A DNA stretch of 64,000 bases from assembly GCA_025084515.1 (NCBI GenBank), contig JAJAGP010000224.1, positions 248,001 through 312,000 on the forward strand, written 5' to 3'. Source of the stretch: Ancistrus triradiatus. Lineage: Eukaryota > Chordata > Actinopteri > Siluriformes > Loricariidae. The position numbers were made by a program, and so were the translations under genes. Shown piece after piece: positions 54,216 to 64,000 of the stretch (position 1 is its first letter; each line of letters begins with the position of its first letter). The notes under the pieces are model-generated. The model did not search any database. It was not told the DNA's origin and saw only the letters and a program-made list of their open reading frames with translations.

Positions 54216-54569
54216 ATGACACTCCTCCCTATGTAGTTTACTATATGCATCTTTGAATAATGGTGTTTACACCCTTTATAATCCACTGCATATCAACCAG
54301 GAAGGCATTTTGGCTAAACATAGAGATGCCTAATTATTTTTGAATATCACAACACATTGTCTTTCATTTATTTTGATGGGCTGAAAATTCCAAGCTAAAA
54401 AGGCAGCCCAGAAATTACTGGAAAAATAACTGTTGCTCCGTTTTAACACGGTAGAGAAAGTACCTTAAAAGTCAGTATTGCAAATAAATATAGCTCTCAG
54501 TCTTGGTTTCCTTCCTCAATTACTACCGAGGATCACCGTGCATATATGTAAATGTTGATATTTTGTTAG

Positions 54570-55040
54570 TTCCCTTTACTCTTCTCTAATGGTCAGGATC
54601 CCCACAGATCAGAAACTATTAGGGTGGTGGATCGTTCTCAGCACTGCAGTGACACTGATGTGATGAAGCTCTGTCAGTGTGTGTTGTGCTGGTACGGGTG
54701 GATCAGAGACAGCAGTGCTGCTGGATATTTAAACCACCTCAGTGTCACTGCTGGACTGAAAATAGTCCACCAACCAAAAACATCCAGCCATCAGCATCCT
54801 GTAGGCAGCATCCTGTGAGCACTGATGAAGGATTAGAGGATGGCTAATTAGAGGATAACTGTACAACAAACCAAGGAGGTTTAGAGGATGGAGTAAAGGG
54901 GACTAACAAAGTATGTAGAAAAACAAATGAACAGTCTGTAATTGTAGAACTACAAAGTGCTTGTATATGGTCAGTGGATCTGATGAACTGGACAGTGAGT
55001 GTAGAAATAAGGTGTACCTAATAAAGTGATCGGTGAGTGT
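54570..55040. mobile_element. Family M element, long copy
   Basis: AGGGTGGTGGATCGTTCTCA, GTGTGTTGTGCTGGTACGGG, AAAATAGTCCACCAACCAAA, then AACAAAGTATGTAGAAAAAC and CCTAATAAAGTGATCGGTGA. The left end starts inside the arm (TTTTGTTAGTTCCC). Confidence 0.72.
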
Positions 55041-55314
55041 AAATAGCCAACGTTATATCACTGTTCTGGCATTTGTTCTAGCACCTACAGTTACTTATGT
55101 TGTTCACTATAAGTACAAGCTCCGGCATGGTGTCATTTACAAATTCTAACAAAACTAGAAAACAGATTCAACACTACAGTTGTTTTTTGCCAAAACTCCC
55201 TGTGTATCTGACTTTCACAAACATCCTGCTTATTTACTCTTTCTCCAAGGTTTTGTGATAGCGCATGGATGTTTGTAGCACATAACCACAAACTCGGGCC
55301 GGTATTACATATCT

Positions 55315-55640
55315 GTGGGTGGAATTAGTATGGGAATATTTCCTTTCGCTATTTGGTGTTGTGCGGCAGTAACTGCTACTAACTGTTTCCGGCAACTGTT
55401 GATCAGTTCTGCACGTCGGCTTGGAGGAATTTATGCCTTTCCTGTGTACAGAACATCTTTTACTCTGCGATGTTTAGTGGTTTTCTTTCTAATGAAGTGC
55501 TCGCTTGAGGTCCTTCCACAACATGTCCGTGCAGCCCACTTACTATAGGTCAGGACTGGGTCATTCCAAAGCAGTATCTTCATTCCCATATCACAAAGTG
55601 AAGCATTTTTTGATAGAACGACTTATCAGACTTGGTGTGT
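55315..55640 (-). mobile_element. Possible Tc1-type relic
   Basis: ACTGGGTCATTCCAAAGCAG and neighbouring text resemble reverse transposon coding DNA, but no catalytic motif was recovered. Confidence 0.25.
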
Positions 55641-56379
55641 TTGAGAGAGATTTTGCAGGCATAATTCTTGGGATGCACTGAATATTCGGCATCTGAAATG
55701 ATTCAGTCAAAAATGGCAAAAGAAAAACACTCGGTGTTCAGCCAATAAGTGAAAAGGCCAAATAATTTATACCGAACAATGATGTTCTTGCGAGCGAGGC
55801 GCTCTTCGTAAATGCAGCGAACATCTTGGCTGTGTGGAAGCAGGGCTTCTACAGTGTGAGGGTTTTGTTCACATTTGCACCTTCTCTTTAAAGAAATGTG
55901 ACCTGAATATTTATTTAAGAGCACTTGAATGAAACAAGAGTGTTCCAAGTGTACCGAGTGTTCATCGGGCCTTTCTCGTTACCTAGTGCCCTTGATCTCT
56001 ACTTCCTTCTCATTGTAAAGCTTCCTAACCTTGAGACTGGTTAATGAGACGGACTATTGCAGCTTACGGTTGTTTTATACCATCTGCAAATAGTACTTAT
56101 TTAAAAAAAAATACATTTACATAATTGACGTTTAACACCCGAGACAGAAAAATGGGTGTAATGTAATTCAGTAATTTTATTTTAATTCTCCCACATAGTC
56201 CTGCAAATCAATTTTATACATATGTAGGTTCAAACTATCAAAAAAATTGTGTAATGTTTTATATTTAAACTATTTTTTTTTTTTTCAGTAAGCAAGACAA
56301 AAATACACTTAAGCTTTTTAATCTATGCAATGGTGAAAAAAGTGGCAAAATTAATGAAGTATTCTACATTTGGCCTTCA

Positions 56380-56930
56380 GCCTAATGTTTGATTTTGTCC
56401 GGTTTTGGCAACAAATTTTCATTTGGTTTATCCCTATGTAATCCAGATTTCATCATTTTGTTAATGAAGACAAACTGTCCTAGCTCAGATCCATCAAAAC
56501 AGGCCCAAAACACAATACTACCACCATCACCGATAGCGTAAGGTTATCATTGTTCTCCTTTCTCTAGACGTAACGTTTCTCACTTAAATTGAACTGTTAT
56601 ATTTTGCTCTCATCTCTAGATAAAACATTTTCCAATAGCCTTCTGACTTGTTCTCATGTTGCAAGTTGCAGACAGGCAAAAATGATTTTAGAAGAGCCAT
56701 TTGCTTTCCTCCTTGCAACTCTAGTTCCTTAGATAGATTAAATGGATTTAAGGTCGTGGCTCTGTGCTAGCCAGACAAGTTCTCAATTCGTTTTGCGAAC
56801 CACTTCCGTATAGACTTTGTAGTTATTTGTAGATGTTTACTTATGCAGATTCTGTTAAAATATTGGTAAAGTTTGATGCAAACATGATCACCAATTAAAG
56901 GGTGTCAACAAACTACTGAAATGTTGGAGG
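56380..56930 (-). mobile_element. Tc1-like relic
   Basis: Read on the minus strand, 56480-56540 gives a GGSIVFWACFDGSELG-like stretch, the block between the first and second catalytic residues of Tc1 transposases. Flanking text has decayed. Confidence 0.5.
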
Positions 56931-57439
56931 CTCCTTATGACTTTCAGTAGCAAAATCATGTGGAAATAGTTTTTCCTTCATTTCCCTGGTGTAAAAATCC
57001 AGCAATAGAAAGTCTATTGTGGTCTGAATAATTATGCTTAGTCTCCTGTTTTAGCAACTGTCATTGCTGTATTAGATACTTATTACTGTTGGAGATGTGT
57101 GACTCCTTCTCCATGGAGATATTGTTAATTATAGTAGGGTGAACATAGCCAGGGGTTACAGAAGATTGTAGGGTTTTTATTTGTGTTGTTGCTGGGAAAT
57201 GTAATGATTCACAGAGACAACATGGTTTCTGCCTTTTATATGGCTGTATTAATTACAGACATATGCTCTCATCTCCTCTGTAATTCTGTTCAGCTTGCCA
57301 TCTCTGATACATGATTCATCAGCTCTGAAGAAGCCTTTATTATAAACACAGCTGAGCGAGCATGCTGTTTTAATCATCAGAGTCATTGGTGAGCTAAGTG
57401 CTACAGATCACTGTGGGAAGTCTGCACGGCACTTTTTGC

Positions 57440-57640
57440 AGAATGATTCCGCTAAGGTTTGCTGAGTGAGTTTTTGTGCTGGTCCTTGGCTGGTTTAAAC
57501 CTGCTGTGGACGGCTGGCTCCCGAAGTTTGTCATCATATTCTGCATGGTGGTTAGTTTGCAGATGGTGAAATAAGTTAGTTGTCGAGCTGTAATTAACAG
57601 GCAACTGATTTCCCCATTTTTTCCCAAAAAAAGATCTGGA
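57440..57640 (-). pseudogene. BED-type zinc finger fragment (hAT-like)
   Basis: The minus-strand frame has KWGNQLPVNYSSTTNLFHHL, then QTNHHAEYDDKLR. Ser-Thr-x-Asn-Leu-x-x-His-Leu-x-x-x-His followed by EYDD is the C-terminal half of a BED finger as found in hAT transposases and ZBED proteins. The leading Cys pair is lost: the frame runs directly into Tc1-type sequence on its N-terminal side. A relic, not a gene. Confidence 0.6.
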
Positions 57641-57715
57641 ATACCGATTGGTCTGACCACAATACATGTTTCCTCTGTGTGATGGTCCATCCTTAGATGC
57701 CTCCAAGCCCAATGA

Positions 57716-58372
57716 AGTCTATTCCGCTTCTGGACATGGTTAGCATAAAGCTTCTTTTTTTTGCACCGTAAAGTTTTAAGTCGCATTCCTGAACGTCACT
57801 CCATATTGTAGTGCTTGACAAAAGTTTGCCAAAGTAATTTCTTGCCCATGTGGTTCTATCAGCTATTGATGAATGACTGTTCTTGATCCAGTGCCATCTC
57901 AGGGATCGAAGATCACAGGCATTCAGCTTAAGCTTGTGCTCTTGGCCTTTACGCTCTGAGATTTCTCCAGATTCTTTGAATCATTTAAAGAGGGAGAAAT
58001 GTAAATCCCTTGCAATCTTTTTTCCACGCGTTGTTGACAAACTCGAGATCCTCTTGCCATCTTTGCTCCTAAAGGACCTGGATGCTGCTAAAATCAAGAT
58101 TGCAGTCACCTGTTTGAAATCACAACAATATTTAGTTTTTTAATTCATTATCAGCTCTACTGTCCCTGTCCCAACTTTTTTGGGATGTGTTGCAGGCCTG
58201 AAATGCAGGAATGAATGTTTTTTTTAACAAAAAAAAGTTAAGTTGACCAACCAAAACATGAGGAATCTCAGGTTCATACTGTCTGGAATTAAATAAGTCA
58301 AAGTAAATGTTTTCTTTTTTTTATGCGTTTTCCATACTGTCCCAAGTTTTTCTAATTTGGGGTTGTAAATGA
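57716..58372 (-). mobile_element. Tc1-like relic (family G), 5' half
   Basis: The right end (ATTTGGGGTTGTA, about 58360-58372) is the outer repeat also seen at 5651. On the minus strand it runs through the noncoding leader to the DNA-binding part (about 58000-57880) and on to LRCKKKKLYANHVQKRNRLHWAWRHL (57780-57700). It then meets the BED-finger fragment. The catalytic part is gone. Confidence 0.7.
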
Positions 58373-59597
58373 TGAGGTAACCGCTAAAATATAGCAAACA
58401 ATGGCTTATTAGTTGCTTTAACAGCTCTCATTTCTCAGTTTCCTGTCTGTCAATCATATGTTTCCTTAGTCTCAGAATCGCTTACGTTTCTGCACGTAAC
58501 CCTACAGACCAAGCCGATTTCAGTGGTAGCAACTCGGGTTCACAATGTCTGATTCTAAAGCTAATGGAAAAATTAACATCTGAAAGACTCTGGTCCAACG
58601 CACAGCTGTGTGTGTGTGTGTGTTATATTTGTAGTGTTGAATCATGCTGCTGTCCTGAAATTATTTTAAGACATTAAAGGATATTTCTGGCTGTTGTACA
58701 TTAGCCTCAAGCAGTCCTTCAATTTTTAAAGCCATTTGACCCATTTTTCCAATTGCCTCTAAATGTCAGTGGACAGTTTTTAATGTAATAATCACAGATT
58801 ATTACAATGTTGAAACCCAATACTGTCAAGGCTAGTACGCCTGGGTTGTGATAGACTAGATTCTGAGATTTTAAACCTTAAAAACCGAGCTGCAAGTTGA
58901 AAGTGACTCCAGTTATCTCTGGTTTGATCTTTGTCTCAAACACTGCCTGTGTGAAGTTTCCAGGTAGGGTTACTCATAGTATGCTGGTTTCGTTCCACGT
59001 ACTTAAGACATTCGTTGGGGCAATTTATCACAACCAGTTGAGCTCAATGTGGGCGTGTCTGACTAGTATTGTTATAATTTTGCTCCTGTCGCAAATAGCC
59101 ATTGATGCTAATGTGACAATGATTAAGTAAACAATCTTAGAAAGAATGTAAGGCCTTATACTGCTTGTGTATGAACAATTGCATGGAAAGTGTGAAGTAC
59201 CTACTACTTACTCATAACAATTGGACTTACTGCCATCTTATTCACAATCATAGCTCATACATGTGGCCTAAACTAATTATAGACAAGTCTTTAGTTTGGT
59301 GTATTCAGGAATAGTCCAGCTAAAATTTGTGTCTCTATCAAAAAGCTGTTCATGGAAAGTTGTCTTATTAGCAGGATGGTTGTGTATTGCTGTGCTTTGG
59401 CTATACATCAGGCTGTACTTTTCAAGCAATTCATCCAGAACTCTAATTCTAAGGGCAGTATTAAGTTCATGTGAATATAGGTAACATTTTGTTTTTGACA
59501 TTTTGCTATATGTTACCATAAATTAAGTTCATGCTTTTAAATATGCTCTTTACCCCAAATGTGGGTTTTTTTGGCACAAACTAGGCTTTGGTTTCAA

Positions 59598-59697
59598 NNN
59601 NNNNNNNNNNNNNNNNNNNNNNNNNNNNNNNNNNNNNNNNNNNNNNNNNNNNNNNNNNNNNNNNNNNNNNNNNNNNNNNNNNNNNNNNNNNNNNNNN
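59598..59697. other. Assembly gap, 100 N
   Basis: A run of exactly 100 N; its flanks do not obviously overlap. Confidence 0.99.
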
Positions 59698-60479
59698 GCA
59701 GAGAAAGAGCTGTGAAACAGAAACTCTAAGGCAGTGACAGAGAAGAACTGATCCTGTTTTTAAACATTGTGTAAGAATAAATGTGAATGTTCCCTTCATG
59801 TGCAAATGATTGCTAAGAACTCCAGATCTATTCAGGCTTTTAAAGGAAGTATCACAAAGTTACTCACCTTTGCCCAAGTCTAGTGTAGCTGCTCAGTATT
59901 CAACATCTGGTGTGAAGAAATATCATCATCATATATTCCCAAAGTGCAATGTACTATTTGATGAACACTTTAATATCTCTGCATACTTAAAGACTACTGA
60001 AAGGTGTGCAGCTTCTGACTATCAGTGCCCTTCTATCAGGCCCCTCCTACATTCTTCCTATTTGCTCTGGCTTGCCACCAACTTCTTGCTTTGTTTCTGA
60101 CTGCAGGCTGTATAATGTGCACCCAGGTTTAAACTTGTTATCTTTGGGTTTTCACTCTGCGGTATGTAAAAACCAGTCCAGGCACAGTGTCTGCAAGATA
60201 CAGAATTTCTTCGCTGATTTTAACACATTGTTCTGGAGTTTCATCCCAAGTTTCCTGTAGCTGCCTTAAACAACTCAATCCAACATAAACACATTGTAGA
60301 GAATCATTTTCTTTTATCCCATTTTAATTATATTAATCGGTATTGAACCCATTTGAAGACCTATAGCATTCACATATTAAATAGGTTACAATTATTTTTC
60401 TTTGTTCAGGTAGTTTATTTAATGTTGCAGCATCAAAGGCCATTCAACAACAGACACGAGGTTACATCAAAACTATAAC

Positions 60480-60545
60480 ATCATATATACAGATATTATA
60501 CTTGCTCATTTGTTTATTGAGGAAAATGATCCAATATTACATGTG
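60480..60545. mobile_element. Tc1 family B inverted-repeat fragment
   Basis: TTTATTGAGGAAAATGATCC and AATATTACAT match the inner end of the repeat at 2075-2116. No body remains. Confidence 0.6.
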
Positions 60546-60617
60546 AACTTTTGATTCAGTATCTGGTGTGAGAACTGAGGTACCACTGTATGTACAATCA
60601 AGCCCAACCTGAGTGTG

Positions 60618-60671
60618 TGTATATGTGCACACACACAACACACACACAACACACACACACACACACACACG
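60618..60671. repeat. (CA)n microsatellite
   Basis: Interrupted CA run. Confidence 0.9.
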
Positions 60672-60689
60672 TATGCATGGCCAGTTTAC

Positions 60690-60870
60690 TGTAAACAATT
60701 CACCTAAAGCATGTCTTTGGATTGTGGGAGGATACAAGAGCACCCACAGTAAACACACACAGACATGAGGAGAACATGCAGACTCCACACGGAAAGGACC
60801 CAGTTTGCTCCTTCTGGGATCGAACCCAGGACCATCTTGCCATGAGCCGATGGTGCTACCCACAGAGTTC
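60690..60870 (-). mobile_element. tRNA-derived SINE, reverse (type of 9708)
   Basis: TTTGGATTGTGGGAGGATAC, GAGAACATGCAGACTCCACA and GGGATCGAACCCAGGACC (reverse B box), then GGTGCTACCCACAGAG (reverse A box). Confidence 0.8.
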
Positions 60871-61069
60871 CCTTGCATATCAGTTTAGTGGTGAATTATT
60901 AAAACCTTAACTTTTAAAATGCTATTATTAAAAATACATATAAATATTTACTTTAATTTCTCAGTTATATTGGGCACCAATCTTAATTTGTAAAAACACA
61001 AATAATAAAATATGTAAAACAATGATTTTACCCGGGCCACTTAATGCCGATGTGCATACTGCACATTTT

Positions 61070-61337
61070 ATTCGAACTTTGACTCCATGACTTTAGTTTC
61101 GCTCTCAGATTTATCATCTGTGCCACCCAAGGAGGTTGGGTCCCTTTTTGAGTCTTGGTCCTCCCAAGGTTTCTTCCTATAACACTCAGGGAGTTTTTCC
61201 TTGCCACTGTCACCCTAGGCTTGCTCAATTTGGGATTGGACGTAGTTATTAGGAGACAATCTAAACTTGTAAAGTTGCTTTTAGACAATGCTCCATTGTA
61301 AAAAGCGCTATATAAATAAATCTGACTTGACTTGACA
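61070..61337 (-). repeat. Dispersed repeat, family R, reverse
   Basis: ATCATCTGTGCCACCCAAGG, GGTTTCTTCCTATAACACTC, GTAAAAAGCGCTATATAAAT and CTGACTTGACTTGAC. Confidence 0.78.
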
Positions 61338-61660
61338 TACTTTGTTAGTCCCTTTACTCTGTTCTCTAATGGTCAGGACCCCCACAGATCAGGTACTATT
61401 TGGGTGGGGGAACATTCTCAGCACTGCAGTGACACTCGTGGTTTTTGGTTTGTGGACTATTTTCAGCCCAGCATTGACACTGTGGGAGCCCTGACCATTA
61501 GAGAACAGAGTAAAGGTGACTAACAAAGCATGCAGAGAAACAGAAGGACTACAGTCTGTAATTATAGAACTACAAAGTGCTTCTATATAGGAAGTGGAAA
61601 AGACAAAACGGTAAATGAGTGTAGAAACATGGTGTACCTAATAAAGTGACAAGTAAGTGT
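61335..61660. mobile_element. Family M element, short copy
   Basis: CATACTTTGTTAGTCCCTTT at the left and CTAACAAAGCATGCAGAGAA at the right; ends CCTAATAAAGTGACAAGTAA. Confidence 0.7.
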
Positions 61661-61989
61661 TTGGTATTAGTTGCAACCGTTTCATTCAAGAGTAGAGTGC
61701 AACAAAATAAAACATGCACTCACACGAAGGCCAATGCTACAAGGCACTTCCTGAATTCCTCAACTCAAAAACACTCCTTTAGCCTGAACGAATATTTCCC
61801 AATTTAATAACACACTGTCCACCATGGTGTAAAAATCATAAAAGTTACAAAAGATTTAGTAACACCGCCACCTTACCTACTGATCACTGATATGCCATCA
61901 GGCTGTCCGCATACAGGTAGTACATTACTGAAGATACTGCTGATAGAAGTAGAAGGGTGAAATCTTCAGTGTATAAAGCTATATTATCT

Positions 61990-62290
61990 TCTATTCAGTC
62001 AAATGCTGCAAAACTGAGAGGAAGGCACTGCACAATACAGATGGATAATGACCCAAAAATATTCTTAGGGCAAAATAATGGAATATTCTTCACATGACCT
62101 CAACCCAACTGAAAAAGCTTTTCACTTACTGAAAAAACTGAAGGCAGAAAGACCCAGAAACAAGCAGCATCTGAAGGTGGCTGCAGTGAAGGATTGACAA
62201 AGCATCTCAGTGGAGGCATTTGATGTCCATTGGTTCCAGAGAGTCAGTCAGTCACTGACTGCAAAGGATTTGCATCCATGTAAAAATTTA
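61990..62290 (+). mobile_element. Possible DDE transposase C-terminal relic
   Basis: ACAGATGGATAATGACCCAAAAA (62038) reads QMDNDPK, the second-Asp motif of Tc1/mariner proteins, and KAERPRNKQHLKVAAVKD-like text follows with frameshifts. No ends found. Confidence 0.45.
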
Positions 62291-62652
62291 AATGAAAAAC
62301 TATTAAAATGTATAGTTTGTCCAATTACTTTTGAGGATGTGTAAATGGATGGACTATGTAAAGAATGGTTGTAATTCCTAAATATTTGAGTTAAACCCCT
62401 TGAATTAAAGCTGGGAATCTACACTTCAATCACATCTTGATGGATGTAGTGCTTTATAAAGAAAAACAATATTGCTTAGTGTCCAACATGAGCCAACAAA
62501 GCAAATAATCACAATTAAAGTGATAAAAGTTTGAGATTAACAGCAACAAATAAAATCAAACTACGTAAAATTGTTGAGTTGATATGGCTATAGACACAAT
62601 GCCTTTGACAGAAGATGGAAGTGTTACATTGTTGGGGGACGGTGGGGAGATG

Positions 62653-63850
62653 CACTATATGGACAAAGTATTGGGACACCTATGGGAGCTTGTACGATTT
62701 CCCATTCTGAATCCATACGCATTAATATGGAGTTGGTCCTTGCAGCTTATACTCTCCTGGGAAGGCTTTCTACAAGATTTTGGACTGTGTCTGTGGGATT
62801 GTTTTGCCCATTCATCCAGAAGAGCATTTGTGAGGTCAGACACTGATGCTGGATGAGTCCGCCTGGCTTGCAATCTCCATTGTAGTTCATCCCTAAGGTG
62901 TTTGATGGGGTTGGGGTTGAGGTCAGGGCTCTGTGTGGGCCAGTCAAGTGCTTTAACACCAAACTCCTATGCTCAACCATGCCTTTATGGTCCCAGCTTT
63001 GTGCAGTTATTTTGGAACAGAATAGGTTCTTCCCCAAACTGTTTCCACAAAGTTGAAAGCATACAATTGTCCAAATTCTCTTGGTATGCTGAAGCATTAA
63101 GATTTCCCTTCACTGGAACTAAGGTGCCAAGGCCAAGCCCTGAAAAACAGCCCCACAGCATTATCCCTCCTCCACCAAATCCACACCACCTCCACATCTG
63201 GCACAGTGCAGTCAGACAGGCAATGTTCCGCTGTCATTCACCAAACCCAGACTCATCAGTCAGACTGCCAGATAGAGAAGTGTGACTCGTTCAGTCTTCT
63301 TCATGTTTCCAGTGCTCCAGAGTCCAGTGGTGGTGTGCTTTACACCACTCCATCCAACACTTGGCATTGTGCCCAGGGATGTAAGGCTTGCATGCAGCTG
63401 CTCGGCCATGAAGCTCCCAGTGCACAGATTGTGTGCTGACGTTAATGCCAGAGGACGTTCAGAAACTCTGAAAATTTGAGTTCAACAGACCATTGGGACT
63501 TTTAGGCACCATGCTCACTCAGCACTTGGCCGACCCAGTATAGAGCTGTGTCACTTCGTGGCTGAGCTGCTGTGGGTTCTAAACGATTCCACTTTCCAAT
63601 AACACCACTCACAGCTGATCATGAAATATGTAGGAGGGAAGAAATTTCACAAACTGACCTGCTGCAACAGTGGCATCCTATTACAGTTCCCCACTCAAAT
63701 TCACTGAGCTCTTTAGAATGACTAATTCATTAACAAATAAAGCCAGGCTACATGGTTAGATGTTTGATTTCTACACCTGTGGCAATTGGACCTAATGAAA
63801 AACCTGAATTCAATGATTACGAGTTGTGTCCCAATACTTTTGTCTATGAC
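62653..63850 (-). mobile_element. Tc1-like element, dead (family E)
   Basis: Left TATATGGACAAAGTATTGGG, right CCCAATACTTTTGTCTATGA are inverse. The minus strand carries GGGGIMLWGCFSGLGLG (63180-63120), PILFQNN (second-Asp region with Asp lost) and LLDEWAKQSHRHSP near the C-terminus (62873-62655). Several frame changes. Confidence 0.82.
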
Positions 63851-64000
63851 TTCGGACTTGACCTCAGCATGATTAAAGATCTCCGATGGCTAAATTTCAA
63901 ATGTATATTAAGCTGACATTCAAATCACACAGAGCAGAGTTCATTTTTTGGTTCTTTATTTTAAAATAAATAACTTCTGAAACAAAGGATAGGGAGCGTG

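Larger units (their letters stand above)
52803..64000. other. Intron 1 of the possible downstream gene, or intergenic DNA
   Basis: Searched by eye for a signal-peptide exon and for the Cys-rich start of a beta integrin; neither was found. Contains a SINE (54024-54215), family M elements (54570-55040, 61335-61660), Tc1-type relics (56380-56930, 57716-58372, 62653-63850), a BED-finger relic (57440-57640), a gap (59598-59697) and plain DNA. Confidence 0.6.

Noticed and set aside
52803..64000. Coding start of itgb1
   Set aside because: No ATG with a signal peptide and splice donor, and no Cys-rich integrin start, was found; only the promoter-like region supports the idea.
1..64000. CRISPR arrays, bacterial operons, viral genes
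   Set aside because: None seen; repeats are microsatellites and eukaryotic transposons.

Overview
This window is vertebrate nuclear DNA, almost certainly from a ray-finned (teleost) fish. The evidence is long AT-rich introns, GT-AG splice sites, dense CA/GT/GA/ATT microsatellites, many decayed Tc1-like transposons, tRNA-derived SINEs and small inverted-repeat elements. No bacterial or viral gene was recognised. There are three 100-N assembly gaps (2203-2302, 36014-36113, 59598-59697).

The one protein-coding gene I can support is a neuropilin-1 orthologue (nrp1; the a/b paralogue cannot be decided) on the + strand. It enters from the left with its 5' exons missing: signal peptide and first half of CUB1 lie upstream. 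It ends with a TGA at 39912-39914. Fifteen exon positions fit in phase and give 920 visible residues: rest of CUB1, CUB2, coagulation-factor-type b1 and b2 domains, a Thr/acidic linker, a MAM domain, a transmembrane helix and a short tail ending Ser-Tyr-Thr-Glu-Ala. In the b1 domain the visible residue number plus 80 equals the human NRP1 number. All remembered residues of the C-end-rule (VEGF/semaphorin C-terminus) pocket are kept. The MAM domain carries two Glu/Arg-rich inserts, about 39 and 23 residues longer than the same loops in human.

The locus is disturbed at 30.8-36.4 kb. The 97-nt last MAM exon occurs twice with identical sequence (31852-31948 and 35161-35257), inside a duplicated block whose two copies differ by scattered substitutions, an indel-rich stretch and a Tc1-like insertion. 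The 100-N gap that follows is flanked on both sides by the same 199 bases. I read this as two haplotypes and overlapping contig ends placed in tandem, not as biology.

From 41 to 52 kb lie transposon relics and nested repeats. At 52.3-52.8 kb there is a CpG-rich, GC-box-containing promoter-like region followed by a strong splice donor (52803). In human the gene downstream of NRP1 on the same strand is ITGB1, which starts with a noncoding exon, so this may be the itgb1 promoter. That is inference, since no integrin coding exon was found before the window ends. The rest (52.8-64 kb) is intron-like DNA full of Tc1 relics, including a fused Tc1/BED-finger relic at 57.4-58.4 kb.

I did not find a new biological system. 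The best leads are the MAM inserts, the duplicated exon, the nested transposon histories and the candidate promoter.
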